Part shown: positions 29,037 through 38,121 of the stretch, in pieces
How positions within the stretch are numbered: position 1 is the stretch's first letter
Layout of the letters: each line of letters starts with the position of its first letter
Source of the DNA: an uncultured Granulosicoccaceae bacterium
Lineage (GTDB): Bacteria > Pseudomonadota > Gammaproteobacteria > Granulosicoccales > Granulosicoccaceae
DNA length: 46,006 nucleotides
Direction of reading: 5' to 3'
Assembly: GCA_938035945.1 (NCBI GenBank)
Contig: CALHOU010000052.1
Location: 1-46,006 of the forward strand
Notes under the pieces: model-generated
Database searches by the model: none
The model's input: the letters and a program-made list of their open reading frames with translations, nothing else
Told to the model about the DNA's origin: nothing
Made by a program: the position numbers and the translations under genes

Positions 29037-29900
29037 CTAAGGACGGGCTACGATGTAACCCAACCAACATGCGTAGTCTTCCGCATCGTCGGTGGCAATG
29101 TATTCATCTAGCGCTTCATCAGTTTCTGGATCGAACTCCTGACGGTACACGATCGCTTCTTTAAAACCCGCTTCTTCCAAGATTTCACGCAGCTCTTTAG
29201 CACCCCATACCCGCCAGGTGTAACTGAATGCTTTTTTAAGCTTAGACTTATCGGGGAAGTGAAAGTGGATGTGGCACTTCAATTCGTTGGTTACTGCATT
29301 AAATTCGGCTTGTTCCCAAATGTATTTAAAGCCATCGAGTTTGCGCTTTTCTTTCTGTGTTTGGTAGCACTCGGAGCCACCAAAGACGTCAAGAAACAGA
29401 ATGCCATCGTCGACCAGGGCTTCGCGTGTGCGGCGAAAATAGTCGAGCATGATTTTACGTTCCTGGAAAAACCAGTAGCTGAAGTTGTAGGCTTGAATGA
29501 CGTCGACTTTTTCGGTGGTAACTTCAAGCACATCGGCTTCGACCAACTCTAAGCGTTTTTTCTGATCAGGCTTTAGCCTGGACACATTGTGCTTCTCACC
29601 CCAACCTAATACTTCAGGGTCGAAATCAACGCCAATGGCGGTGTTGGTGTCGCGACGCTCTACCCATTCGACGGAGCTGATGGCCGTACCACAAAAATCT
29701 TCACGCATGGAACTGGCCACGCGGCCGGTGAGTTCTTTGAACGTGTCGTCGATGAAATCAAGTTCAAATTCGGAGTTTTGAACCGACTCTTGATAAAGCG
29801 CATGGCGATCTGCTAGCTGTGCCATGGTTGGCGGTTTTTGCGCCGCTTTCTTCTCTAACCGAGCCTTTCTTTTAGGCGGTTTTTTCGTCGCTGTTGTCAT
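29037..29900 (-). CDS. Class I SAM-dependent methyltransferase
   Basis: 287 residues from ATG 29900 (the frame extends to 29960, which would overlap the ABC permease end). Seen: a basic Lys-rich N-terminus (PPKRKARLEKKAAQ), then EDFCGTAISSVEW in the position of the SAM motif I, AIGVDFDPEVL as the acidic post-I loop, VDVIQAYNFSYWFF and DDGILFLDVFGG as later Rossmann strands. The substrate is not recognisable. The basic N-terminal tail could bind nucleic acid or be a flexible linker. It sits downstream of the YadGH-like exporter on the same strand with a 43-bp gap, possibly co-transcribed, and converges with the histidine kinase gene with almost no space. Confidence 0.82.
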   Translation of the reverse strand: MTTATKKPPKRKARLEKKAAQKPPTMAQLADRHALYQESVQNSEFELDFIDDTFKELTGRVASSMREDFCGTAISSVEWVERRDTNTAIGVDFDPEVLGWGEKHNVSRLKPDQKKRLELVEADVLEVTTEKVDVIQAYNFSYWFFQERKIMLDYFRRTREALVDDGILFLDVFGGSECYQTQKEKRKLDGFKYIWEQAEFNAVTNELKCHIHFHFPDKSKLKKAFSYTWRVWGAKELREILEEAGFKEAIVYRQEFDPETDEALDEYIATDDAEDYACWLGYIVARP

Positions 29901-29943
29901 GTTGCAGAATGTCTTCGAAAAATGTGTAAGTTTAGTGTTGGGA

Positions 29944-30720
29944 TTAGGCTTTAATTCCAACGCCGCGATTAAGCAGTGTCATGGCTATAGCGCCAAGTAT
30001 AGCGATGAGCACAATAATCACAGCAAAGCTGTGCCAAAGCGGGATGTCGCTAACCCCTAGTATCCCATATCGGAAGCCGTTAATCATATAGAGCACAGGG
30101 TTAAACAATGAAAGCTTTTGTGCCAGTGGTGGCAACATACTTATGGAATAGAAAATGCCGCCAAGATACGTTAAAGGCGTGAGTACAAAGTTTGGAACGA
30201 TGGAACATTCATCAAACGTTTTCGCATAGACCGCATTAATAAAGCCACCGAGTGAAAACATGATGGATGTCAGCACCACAATAGCGATAGTGGTCAATGG
30301 ATGAACAGGTTTTAGATCGGTAAAGAACAACGCCACCACCGACACAATCACCCCCACCGCAGCACCGCGCGCGACACCACCGGTAACGTAGCCTGCCAAT
30401 ATGGTCGAATTACTAACCGGTGAGACCAGCATCTCTTCAATGTGTTTTTGCAGTTTAGTGCCGAAAAACGATGACACGACATTGCCATAGGAATTGGTAA
30501 TGATGCCCATCATGATGATGCCAGGCACTAGGTAGTCGATGTAGGCAAAGCCATCGACTTCGCGAATGCGCGAGCCAATCAGGCCACCGAATATCAACAT
30601 GTACAGCACCGCATTAACAGCCGGCGGCGTAATGGTTTGCACCCAAATGCGAGTAAAGCGACGAATCTCCTTACGTACGATGGTGCAGTAAGCGACCCAT
30701 TGCAACTTCCAATAGCTCAT
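29944..30720 (-). CDS. ABC-2 type exporter permease (YadH-like)
   Basis: 258 residues with about six membrane helices. Seen: the ABC-2 signature region near MLVSPVSNSTILAGYV with preceding GNVVSSFFGTKLQKHIEEM, the LTPLTYLGGIFYSISMLPP block, and NPVLYMINGFRYGILG, all typical of the YadH/DrrB/NodJ group. The ATG overlaps the stop of the ATPase gene by 4 bp (ATGA), so the two are translationally coupled and form one transporter. Substrate unknown; E. coli YadGH is also uncharacterised in substrate. Confidence 0.92.
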   Translation of the reverse strand: MSYWKLQWVAYCTIVRKEIRRFTRIWVQTITPPAVNAVLYMLIFGGLIGSRIREVDGFAYIDYLVPGIIMMGIITNSYGNVVSSFFGTKLQKHIEEMLVSPVSNSTILAGYVTGGVARGAAVGVIVSVVALFFTDLKPVHPLTTIAIVVLTSIMFSLGGFINAVYAKTFDECSIVPNFVLTPLTYLGGIFYSISMLPPLAQKLSLFNPVLYMINGFRYGILGVSDIPLWHSFAVIIVLIAILGAIAMTLLNRGVGIKA

Positions 30721-31649
30721 GTGTTCGACCCTTCGTTCTGGGCGACCAGGCGTAGGAAAAATTCTTCCAATCGATTGGACTTCGTACGGATGCTACCCAC
30801 AACAATACCTTGCTCTTTTAAGGCGCTGATCATGTCCGTTACCGATTGCCCTTTTGGCACATCCACTTCTAACTGATTAGGCTCGGAACGCAGGCGCGTG
30901 GCAAAGGGTTCGATGCTCGGTGCCTGGGTTATATCTTGATACAGGTTCAACACAAAGGTTTCTTGCACGGCTTGGCTAAGCAGTGCAGACACTGATCCGT
31001 TCTCGATAATTTCCCCGTGGTCGATAATCGCAACGTTGCGACACAGTGCTTCGGCTTCTTCTAAATAGTGCGTGGTAAGAATAATGGTGGTGCCCTGCTC
31101 AGCGTTGATCTCTGATAAGTAGTCCCACATAGAGCGACGTATTTCGATATCAACGCCCGCGGTAGGTTCATCGAGAATAAGCATTCTTGGCTCATGCACC
31201 AAGGCTCTAGCTATCATCAAACGCCGCTTCATACCACCGGATAATTCTCGCCCTGCGGCGCGGCGTTTGTCCCACAAGTCGAGTCGTTTTAGATAGTGTT
31301 CCGCGCGTATCTTGGCCTCTCGTTGTGGAATGCCGTTGTAACCTGCCACATTGGTGACAATGTTAAAGATCGGTTCAAATCCGTTGAAATTAAATTCTTG
31401 CGGCACCAAACCTATGCAGGCTTTGGTCGCGACCACATCATTGTCGAGATCATGGCCGAACACGCATACTTTGCCAGACGTTTTATTGACCAATGAACTG
31501 ACAATACCAATGGCGGTAGACTTGCCAGCGCCATTAGGCCCGAGCAGTGCAAAGAAGTCGCCCTCGTCCACGCGAAGATCAATACCGCGTAAGGCATAAG
31601 TGCCTTCACCATATACTTTAATCAGATTCTGAATGTCGAGCGCTGGCAT
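30717..31649 (-). CDS. ABC exporter ATP-binding protein (YadG-like)
   Basis: 310 residues. Seen: Walker A GPNGAGKST near residue 37-45, signature LSGGMKRRLMIARAL near 140, Walker B MLILDEPTAGVD, H-loop LTTHYLEEAEAL, and a C-terminal extension of about 90 residues as in the YadG/CcmA-like exporter ATPases. Partner is the adjacent overlapping permease gene. The ATG at 31649 begins MPALDIQNLIKVYGEGTYAL, normal for the family. The transported substrate is not evident. Confidence 0.92.
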   Translation of the reverse strand: MPALDIQNLIKVYGEGTYALRGIDLRVDEGDFFALLGPNGAGKSTAIGIVSSLVNKTSGKVCVFGHDLDNDVVATKACIGLVPQEFNFNGFEPIFNIVTNVAGYNGIPQREAKIRAEHYLKRLDLWDKRRAAGRELSGGMKRRLMIARALVHEPRMLILDEPTAGVDIEIRRSMWDYLSEINAEQGTTIILTTHYLEEAEALCRNVAIIDHGEIIENGSVSALLSQAVQETFVLNLYQDITQAPSIEPFATRLRSEPNQLEVDVPKGQSVTDMISALKEQGIVVGSIRTKSNRLEEFFLRLVAQNEGSNT

Positions 31650-31734
31650 GCAAGAAGAGTTTTACCAGGGTGATGAAATACATAAGCGCGCAAGCGCGTG
31701 TCTAAGAACACTATTTTAGCAGGAATTAGACAAA

Positions 31735-31762
31735 CAAGAGCCCTTGCTGTGCGCAGGGGGAT
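31735..31762 (-). terminator. Possible terminator after lytic transglycosylase gene
   Basis: On the minus strand a CCCCTGC arm pairs with GCAAGGG (one bulge) just after the stop at 31774, followed by a T-rich but interrupted tail (CTCTTGTTTGT). The imperfect tail keeps confidence low. Confidence 0.35.
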
Positions 31763-31773
31763 TTATGCTGAGT

Positions 31774-32859
31774 TTACTGGTATTCGTTTAATGCGTTAAC
31801 GAATCGCGTGGTTGCAACATAGCCGCGATAAAAATACATCACGTCTTGCACGTAGTTTTGGGTTTCAGCAAACGGTGGGATGCCTTTGTAACGATTTACG
31901 TTGCCAGGGCCTGCGTTGTAAGCCGCAAGCGCAAGCTCGTTACTACCGAAACGCTTTCGCAGCTGCGCCAGGTAACGAACGCCTGCAGCCAAGTTTTGCT
32001 CTGGGTTTTCTGGCTGCTTAACCTTAAGCCATTTTGCCGTGGCTGGCATTAACTGCATCAGGCCAATAGCCCCAACGTGTGAGCGAGCCTTCGGGTTATA
32101 GCAAGACTCTTTAGCAATAACCGCCTTTACTAAGCTTGCACTTACATTGTGCTTAACCGCCAATTCAAAAATCTTTGCATCGTATTTCTTCGCGCGCTTA
32201 GCCACAGCTTCTGGTGATAAACCCATGCACTTGATGTGCGGCACAATCACGCCATCTTTATTGCTACTAAAACTAACCAATTGCTTGTAAGGCTTGTAAC
32301 GGTTCGCATCAGAACGCGAATTGGTTTCAATGTGTGGAAAACCAACACCTGCAAAGTGGTTATTTTGCCATGGTTGATTAGAATCTAGAAACACCGAACT
32401 ATTAAACTCACCATGAAACGGTTGCATTTGCAGTTCGGCTAATTGTGATTGATTGCTGACGCGTGCGGAAAGTAGAAAGGTATTCACATTTACTGCTTCA
32501 TCTTGTAGGCGTTCTTGCATGCGCATCGATGCCGCTTGAAAGTCTTCCTCAGATGGGTAGTAGTCTGGCAAGGTACGCAACATGACCAACGCCTTCTGCT
32601 TAAGCTGTTCTGGGCTTAACTCAATCGATGCCGCATCTCCAGTGAGCCTAACGATGGCTTGCGAACCAGTTGATGTTGGGCTTAATGTATTCGCAGAAAC
32701 CATGACAGCTACACCTGCCATTAAAACGGCTGCGAAACTTGCAAACATTAGTCGAAATACGGCGGCTTCAGTTTCTACAACTTCGGGCTTAGATACCCCA
32801 GACTTTTGTAGGTCGTTTCTGGTTGCGGCAGATGCGTTGGATTTACTACTCACTATCAA
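31774..32859 (-). CDS. Membrane-anchored lytic transglycosylase (SLT, GH23)
   Basis: 361 residues. Seen: a cytoplasmic N-terminus of about 35 residues, one membrane helix (LMFASFAAVLMAGVAVMV), a periplasmic linker of about 170 residues, and a C-terminal SLT domain with catalytic Glu in IAKESCYNP (about residue 250), GAIGLMQLMPATAKWL, and AYNAGPGNVNRYKG, the classic family-1 motifs. Known reaction: cleaves the MurNAc-GlcNAc bond of peptidoglycan forming 1,6-anhydroMurNAc. The signal-anchor instead of a cleavable signal or lipobox makes this unlike MltC or Slt70. The linker has no recognised domain. Confidence 0.92.
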   Translation of the reverse strand: MIVSSKSNASAATRNDLQKSGVSKPEVVETEAAVFRLMFASFAAVLMAGVAVMVSANTLSPTSTGSQAIVRLTGDAASIELSPEQLKQKALVMLRTLPDYYPSEEDFQAASMRMQERLQDEAVNVNTFLLSARVSNQSQLAELQMQPFHGEFNSSVFLDSNQPWQNNHFAGVGFPHIETNSRSDANRYKPYKQLVSFSSNKDGVIVPHIKCMGLSPEAVAKRAKKYDAKIFELAVKHNVSASLVKAVIAKESCYNPKARSHVGAIGLMQLMPATAKWLKVKQPENPEQNLAAGVRYLAQLRKRFGSNELALAAYNAGPGNVNRYKGIPPFAETQNYVQDVMYFYRGYVATTRFVNALNEYQ

Positions 32860-32894
32860 AAAAAGCCTTTATTATAGTTATTTTTGAAGAATCA

Positions 32895-33326
32895 CTATGT
32901 TATCAGTGACTCCATGGCTTGTCTAAATTCGTCGGGAACGGTCACTGGTTTTTCAGTTCGTGCATCAACGAAGACGTCCACTATAAACCCGGTCGCGCAA
33001 ACTGTATCGCTGCCTTTTTTAAATATGCCAAGCTCGTAACGAACGCTCGAGTTGCCTATTCGAGAAATGCGAAGTGCGCCCTCTAATTCGTCTGGATACC
33101 GCACTGCATCGTGATATTGGCACCCATTTTCAGCTGTGAAACAGCGCACACTTTCATTGTCGACATTAAATCCATGTTCAACTTCCAACCACGTCATCAC
33201 CACGTTTTCAAACACGCTGTAATACACCGCGTTATTCATATGGCCATATTTGTCGTTGTCCCGCCAACGTGTGGGCATGGATAAAATCCACTTAAAATCG
33301 TCGCGTTTAAGCTCTTTATTGCTCAT
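32895..33326 (-). CDS. Acyl-CoA thioesterase, 4HBT hotdog family
   Basis: 143 residues from ATG 33326, chosen because AAGGA lies 9 nt upstream and because it clears the adenosyltransferase gene by 2 nt; the frame runs on to 33380. Seen: the 4HBT signature TRWRDNDKYGHMNNAVYYSVFE with the catalytic Asp in the RDND stretch, and a beta-rich remainder (GALRISRIGNSSVRYELGIF). Known role of the family: hydrolysis of acyl-CoA or 4-hydroxybenzoyl-CoA thioesters in the cytosol. Substrate chain not predictable. Operon partner is the upstream adenosyltransferase gene. Confidence 0.9.
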   Translation of the reverse strand: MSNKELKRDDFKWILSMPTRWRDNDKYGHMNNAVYYSVFENVVMTWLEVEHGFNVDNESVRCFTAENGCQYHDAVRYPDELEGALRISRIGNSSVRYELGIFKKGSDTVCATGFIVDVFVDARTEKPVTVPDEFRQAMESLIT

Positions 33327-33328
33327 GC

Positions 33329-33907
33329 TTATGTGTCCTTTTTGATCTCTAAATCGATGGTTGGGCGATCTTTTTGCCATAGGACTTCCGAACCACCCTC
33401 CTGCCGTGCAACCACACGGGCGATTACAAAGAGTAAATCAGAGAGTCGGTTCAGGTACTTCATGCTAAACGGTGGCACTTCTTCCTCACGTTTGAGCGAC
33501 ACAATCAGGCGTTCAGCGCGGCGGCACACGGTACGACCCAGATGGCAGGTGGCAGCGGCTTGACTGCCGCCAGGCAGGATAAAATCTTTTAAAGGTGGCA
33601 AGGATTCGTTGAAATGATCTAGCGCGTTTTCAAGCCATGTCACGTGTGAATCCTGAATCGCCTGATGGCCTGGAATACACAGCTCGCCGCCAAGATCGAA
33701 CAGGTGATGCTGGATTTCATTGAGCACCTTTCTCACCTGCTCGGGCAGTGGCTGGGCCAGCACCATGCCGATGATGGAATTGAGCTCATCGGTGGTGCCA
33801 TAGGCCGATACGCGCAAGCCGTCTTTTTCAGTTCTGCTGCCATCGCCAAGCCCAGTTGTACCGTCGTCGCCTGTACGGGTGTATATCTTAGATAACCTGT
33901 TGCCCAT
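33329..33907 (-). CDS. Cob(I)alamin adenosyltransferase, PduO type
   Basis: 192 residues. Seen: N-terminal TRTGDDGTTGLGDGSR, which forms the ATP loop in PduO-type enzymes, then RVSAYGTTDELNS, PGGSQAAATCHLGRTVCRRAER and YLNRLSDLLFVIAR, all conserved. Known reaction: transfers adenosyl from ATP to cob(I)alamin, making coenzyme B12 in the cytosol. No B12 synthesis gene or B12-dependent enzyme is in the window, so the use is elsewhere. It is divergent from the HIT gene. Confidence 0.94.
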   Translation of the reverse strand: MGNRLSKIYTRTGDDGTTGLGDGSRTEKDGLRVSAYGTTDELNSIIGMVLAQPLPEQVRKVLNEIQHHLFDLGGELCIPGHQAIQDSHVTWLENALDHFNESLPPLKDFILPGGSQAAATCHLGRTVCRRAERLIVSLKREEEVPPFSMKYLNRLSDLLFVIARVVARQEGGSEVLWQKDRPTIDLEIKKDT

Positions 33908-33971
33908 AGCTTTGCCTATGCCTTTTGATTATGAAAATGGATGGTTTATGAATACGGCGCCAGCTTACACG

Positions 33972-33977
33972 TATAAT
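33972..33977 (+). promoter_or_regulatory. Candidate -10 box for the HIT-MoxR-VWA operon
   Basis: TATAAT lies 14 nt before the ATG at 33992, or 29 nt before an in-frame GTG at 34007. A partial -35 (TGAATA) is at 17 nt spacing. The short distance to the ATG slightly favours the GTG start. Confidence 0.4.
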
Positions 33978-33991
33978 TAGCCCACAACCAT

Positions 33992-34369
33992 ATGAGATCG
34001 AGCAACGTGGCAACAGAAACCCTATTCAGCAAAATCATCAGCAAAGAGCTGCCGTCAGACATGTTGTATCAAGATGAATTGGTCACCGCTTTTCGAGACA
34101 TCAGCCCTGCTCGGCCAACGCACATTCTGATTGTGCCAAACGAACCCATTCCCAGTAGCGCCGATGTTAACCCGGAGCACGAAGCCGCCATGGGGCGGAT
34201 GCACACAGTGGCCAGAAAGTTAGCCGAGGACGAAGGCATTGCGGCGGATGGTTATCGCTTGATCATTAATTGTGGTGAGCATGGTCGGCAGGAAGTGCCA
34301 CATTTACACATGCACCTACTCGGCGGCGAAGATGTTGGTCCAATGCTAATGAGAAACAAACCCGCATGA
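33992..34369 (+). CDS. HIT-family nucleotide hydrolase (HinT-like)
   Basis: 125 residues. Seen: N-terminal [41 protein letters not shown] (split over the start of the domain) and the histidine triad [10 protein letters not shown] near 107-116, preceded by [10 protein letters not shown]. Known activity: hydrolysis of nucleoside phosphoramidates, cytosolic dimer. GTG at 34007 is an alternative start that removes five residues. Its stop overlaps the MoxR start by 4 bp (ATGA), so it is translationally linked to the MoxR-VWA genes, whose purpose it does not explain. Confidence 0.93.
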   Translation: MRSSNVATETLFSKIISKELPSDMLYQDELVTAFRDISPARPTHILIVPNEPIPSSADVNPEHEAAMGRMHTVARKLAEDEGIAADGYRLIINCGEHGRQEVPHLHMHLLGGEDVGPMLMRNKPA

Positions 34370-35202
34370 GCACACCTGACTACATAATTACCGATGAGCT
34401 GCAACAGGCCGTTGATGCCGCGCTAGCGCTTGAACGCCCACTGCTGATTAAAGGCGAGCCAGGTACGGGTAAAACACAATTGGCCATCGAAGTCGCTGAC
34501 CGACTCGATGCACCATTGTTTCAGTGGCACGTCAAGTCAACCACACGAGCACATCAGGGTTTGTATGAATATGATGCTGTGTCGCGATTACGTGATTCGC
34601 AATTGGGGGATGAGCGCGTTAAGGATATTGGCAATTATATTTTGCACGGTGTGCTTTGGGATGCGTTTACGTCAGATCAGCGTGCAGTTGTGCTCATTGA
34701 TGAGATCGACAAAGCCGATATTGAATTTCCAAACGACTTACTGCAAGAACTGGATCGTATGTCTTTTAACGTGTACGAGACGCGCGAAACCATTACTGCA
34801 AAACTACGCCCTTTAGTAATCATTACCAGTAACAATGAAAAGGAACTACCCGATGCATTCTTGCGGCGTTGCTTTTTTCACTATATCGAATTCCCCGATA
34901 AAGAGACCATGGGTAACATCGTTAATGCGCACTACCCTACCGTTAAACAGGATTTATTAAAATCCGCCATGGATGTGTTTTTTGATTTGCGTGAAGTACC
35001 GGGTTTAAAGAAAAAACCGTCAACCTCTGAACTGCTGGATTGGTTAAAGCTACTGATTGCCGATGATCTGCCGGCTGACGCTTTAGGTTCTGATGAGCTT
35101 CGAACCGTGCTGCCAAAAATGCACGGTGCCTTATTAAAAAACGAACAAGATGTGCACTTGTTTGAGCGCTTAATCTTCCTGCACAAGCAACGTCAACGCT
35201 AA
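34366..35202 (+). CDS. MoxR-family AAA+ ATPase
   Basis: 278 residues. Seen: Walker [12 protein letters not shown] at about 27-37, Walker [12 protein letters not shown] near 110, sensor 1 region [19 protein letters not shown] with the arginine finger pair, and a C-terminal lid. Known role: MoxR ATPases work with VWA partner proteins as chaperones or cofactor-insertion machines. The next gene encodes such a partner and overlaps by one base (TAATG). The client protein is not in the window. Confidence 0.93.
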   Translation: MSTPDYIITDELQQAVDAALALERPLLIKGEPGTGKTQLAIEVADRLDAPLFQWHVKSTTRAHQGLYEYDAVSRLRDSQLGDERVKDIGNYILHGVLWDAFTSDQRAVVLIDEIDKADIEFPNDLLQELDRMSFNVYETRETITAKLRPLVIITSNNEKELPDAFLRRCFFHYIEFPDKETMGNIVNAHYPTVKQDLLKSAMDVFFDLREVPGLKKKPSTSELLDWLKLLIADDLPADALGSDELRTVLPKMHGALLKNEQDVHLFERLIFLHKQRQR

Positions 35203-36416
35203 TGCTACTCGATTTTTTTCAACACTTACGAAAAGCCGGTTTACCGGTTTCTACCACTGAGCATTTGGTGCTGCTCGAAGGTTTGAGTAAAGATGTGGGT
35301 GTGTTGGATTTAAATCGATTTTATTTATTCAGTCGCTTGTGCTTAATTAAAGATGAATCTTTATATGACCGCTTTGATCAAGTGTTCAAGGACTACTGGG
35401 CCGGGCGCGAAGCGGCGTTTGATTTAAACATCGACAACATCCCGGATGATTGGTTAAAGCTTGCGAATAAAGATGCGCTAACCGAGGAACAAAAAGCCAT
35501 GGTTGAAGCCATGGGCGGTTGGGACAAGCTGATGGAGACGCTGGCTAAGCGCTTGGAAGAACAGACTGAGGAACACCATGGCGGTAGCAAATGGATTGGT
35601 ACGCGCGGCACCTCCCCCTTCGGCCATGGTGGTTTTAATCCAGAAGGCGTTCGCATCGGTGGGCCAGGTGGCCAAGGTCGCGCAGTCAAAGTGTGGGAAC
35701 AGCGAAAGTACAAAGATCTTGATGGCACGCGCGAATTGGGCACGCGTGATTTTAAAATCGCTTTGCGTAGTTTGCGCAAACTCACACGCGATGGGCGGCA
35801 GGATTCTTTGGACTTAGATGGCACTATACGAGCAACAGCGCAAAATGCCGGCATGCTCGATATAAAAATGCGCGCTGAGCGTCGCAATACGGTAAACGTG
35901 TTGCTATTGCTGGATGTGGGTGGTTCGATGGATTACCACACCGCCCTGTGCGAACAATTGTTTTCTGCCGCGCGCACTGAGTTTAAGCATCTTGAGCATT
36001 TTTATTTTCATAATTTTATCTACGAAAAGGTATGGCGTGCAAACAATCGACGCCACAATGATACGGTTTCGGTGCCCGAGCTTATTCGCACCTATGCAAA
36101 GAACTACCGGGTGATATTTGTTGGCGATGCCACGATGAGTCCATACGAGGTGATTGCCGAAGGTGGCAGTGTAGAGCACTGGAACAAAGAACCGGGGGCT
36201 GTGTGGATGCAACGCATGCAGCAACACTTTGCGCATTGCGTTTGGTTAAACCCTGAAAAAAACGATTATTGGGATACGACACCGTCAATTCGAATTATTC
36301 GGCAACTCATGCAAGACAGAATGTTTACTTTAAGTGTCAACGGCATTCAGGATGCCATTGACACATTGAAAACACCGATCAGCCCTATCCAACTTAACAA
36401 CGGTGCCGATACCTAA
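35202..36416 (+). CDS. VWA domain protein, CoxE-like
   Basis: 404 residues. Seen: N-terminal alpha-helical region (LLDFFQHLRKAGLPVSTTEHL), a Gly-rich loop with GTRGTSPFGHGGF near 128-140, and a C-terminal VWA domain beginning VNVLLLLDVGGSMDYH near 232-247. The metal site reads DVGGS instead of the canonical DxSxS, a form I recall from this family. RIIRQLMQDRMFTLSVNGI closes the domain. Known pairing: MoxR plus CoxE-like VWA proteins, for example in CO dehydrogenase maturation. The stop is 16 bp from the convergent lipoprotein gene. Confidence 0.88.
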   Translation: MLLDFFQHLRKAGLPVSTTEHLVLLEGLSKDVGVLDLNRFYLFSRLCLIKDESLYDRFDQVFKDYWAGREAAFDLNIDNIPDDWLKLANKDALTEEQKAMVEAMGGWDKLMETLAKRLEEQTEEHHGGSKWIGTRGTSPFGHGGFNPEGVRIGGPGGQGRAVKVWEQRKYKDLDGTRELGTRDFKIALRSLRKLTRDGRQDSLDLDGTIRATAQNAGMLDIKMRAERRNTVNVLLLLDVGGSMDYHTALCEQLFSAARTEFKHLEHFYFHNFIYEKVWRANNRRHNDTVSVPELIRTYAKNYRVIFVGDATMSPYEVIAEGGSVEHWNKEPGAVWMQRMQQHFAHCVWLNPEKNDYWDTTPSIRIIRQLMQDRMFTLSVNGIQDAIDTLKTPISPIQLNNGADT

Positions 36417-36432
36417 CCTACTCAAAGATGGT

Positions 36433-37392
36433 TCAGAAAACGAATTCTGCCACGTTTAGTACCACAACGGCTGCATTGCCTTTTACTGTTGTTGAAGAGT
36501 TGTACCGGGCTAAGTATACATCTTCTGTTACAAAGTCATGCTCTGCCATCAAGGCTTTTATGTTATCGGGGAATTGAAATTCGCCATCATCGCTGAGCGT
36601 GCAAGCAATGAAAACCTCTTGATACTCGTTGGTGGCGTCATGTACCAAGGTGGGTACATCAGTCTCCAAAGTTAACCGAACAGCTCCAGAAGCATTGACT
36701 TGCATGGATCTGGACCAGGTCAATCCGGTCGATGCGGTTAGTTTTGTATCCACGACATTGGATAGGTTTGCTTGACTAAAGCGTTCCACGGTTGGAACGG
36801 TCAGGTTTTCAAAGGCCGGAAATTCAGCACCGGGCACATGTAGCGCAGAACCTGGCGGCAAATCACCTAGCGATGAAACTTGATTTTGGAAACCATAGTA
36901 ATATTCGTCATACTCCACATCCAGCACCATCTCCGACCAACTGCCGGCAGGCGTGGTGAAGCTCAATGTCTCGCCTGCACTTACAGATTTGTAGCTGGCG
37001 TCAAACGCTTGAAATTTTGCATCTCGGCCATCCTCATATGCATCGGCGGGGTCGTAGATCTCGACCTTGCAGGTATCCCTTGCTCCCGAACCGTAGGTTG
37101 CGGCAATATAGTCCGCGCTCATCACATCAGCGTAATCTGCGAATTCAGCATATCCGGTGACTATGCCCGTTGACACGCCCAATGCATCAGCTGCGTGGCC
37201 GTTAACCGATGTTAATAATACGGTACCAAGACGCGATACTTTGTCAGCCGGCAAATGAAAAAACAAGCCATCGTCGACTGGCTGCACGGATGATTCCCCA
37301 GCACCACCGCCACCATTACAGGCGCTAAGGAAAAGCGATACAGTTGACGACAACGCGAATACAAGTGCAGGCTTGCGAGAAGAATGTGACAT
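36433..37392 (-). CDS. Hypothetical lipoprotein
   Basis: 319 residues, not recognised. Seen: a lipoprotein signal peptide with core FALSSTVSLFL and lipobox LSAC, lipidated Cys at about 25, followed by a Gly-rich tether (NGGGGAGES). The mature part is acidic and beta-rich, with a Tyr/Asp cluster (VEYDEYYYGF), Cys at about 107 in DTCKVEIYDP and another at about 262 in FIACTLSD. No catalytic motif is visible. AGGA 6 nt upstream supports the ATG. Asp at +2 is absent, so Lol sorting to the outer membrane is likely under the E. coli rule. Confidence 0.8.
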   Translation of the reverse strand: MSHSSRKPALVFALSSTVSLFLSACNGGGGAGESSVQPVDDGLFFHLPADKVSRLGTVLLTSVNGHAADALGVSTGIVTGYAEFADYADVMSADYIAATYGSGARDTCKVEIYDPADAYEDGRDAKFQAFDASYKSVSAGETLSFTTPAGSWSEMVLDVEYDEYYYGFQNQVSSLGDLPPGSALHVPGAEFPAFENLTVPTVERFSQANLSNVVDTKLTASTGLTWSRSMQVNASGAVRLTLETDVPTLVHDATNEYQEVFIACTLSDDGEFQFPDNIKALMAEHDFVTEDVYLARYNSSTTVKGNAAVVVLNVAEFVF

Positions 37393-37530
37393 ACACCGTC
37401 CTGGGTAAAATGCTGTTTGTCTTGTTAGGACGGCGATGCGGTGTATAACTTAAGAGCTTGTGATGATAATTGCGACTTATTGGTTGATTAGGTGCTGCAA
37501 GTAATTGCGAATGAGACGCTGACCATGGTT

Positions 37531-37549
37531 TAGCGCCACAAAGGCGCTA
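37531..37549. other. Hairpin over the VOC gene stop codon
   Basis: TAGCGCC pairs with GGCGCTA around a 5-nt loop and overlaps the VOC stop. There is no T tract on the minus strand, though the plus strand continues GTTCGTTTGTTTTTA. It may act as a transcript end or stabiliser. Confidence 0.35.
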
Positions 37550-37969
37550 TGTTCGTTTGTTTTTATCGTCCCAGATCATGGGCTCCCAAAGCTCAATTTT
37601 ATTGCCTTCAGGGTCGACTATCCACGCAAAAACACCGTTTTCTTCATACTGTGGGCCTTCTAAGATTGCGATGTTTGCAGCGTTGAGTTTTTCGAGCAAT
37701 GCAGACATGTTGTCCACGCGGTAGTTAATCATAAACCGGGCTTTACTCGGTGCAAACCATTCGCTGTCTCTTGCGGCGATATTAAAAACGGTGGCACCTC
37801 CGTCCTCGGCGTGGTCATTTTTCCATTCCAGTACGCCACCACCCCAAGTTTCAATTGAGATTCCCAAGTGTTCTTCGTACCAATTGGATAAGCTTTTATT
37901 GTCCTTGTTGGCAAGAAAAAACACGCCGCCAATCCCAGTAACCTTGCCTTCAGAATTTTGATTAGCCAT
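37547..37969 (-). CDS. VOC (glyoxalase/dioxygenase superfamily) protein
   Basis: 140 residues from ATG 37969; an ATG at 37978 and a frame back to 38008 are alternatives. Seen: the two-module pattern, with GIGGVFFLANKDNKSLSNWYEEHLGI at the start and ENGVFAWIVDPEGNKIELWEP at the end, the latter carrying the usual Glu metal ligand. Members bind metal and act on small molecules, but sequence does not reveal which. It stands alone between two lipoprotein genes. Confidence 0.87.
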   Translation of the reverse strand: MANQNSEGKVTGIGGVFFLANKDNKSLSNWYEEHLGISIETWGGGVLEWKNDHAEDGGATVFNIAARDSEWFAPSKARFMINYRVDNMSALLEKLNAANIAILEGPQYEENGVFAWIVDPEGNKIELWEPMIWDDKNKRT

Positions 37970-38121
37970 AACCCGCATCCATTGAAAAGCGCATTGATAC
38001 CATAACAAACAACCAGCTCAGTGGGTTAGCACTACTAACTAGAATCGTTCAAACTGTCCACGTGGAGACAATTTTGACGCTCGCTTTTATTGGACGACCT
38101 CTACTTGCTAGTCGATTCGGG

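Noticed and set aside
38055..38070. Near-palindrome around CCACGTGG
   Set aside because: A single short palindrome with no clear gene to regulate; could be chance.
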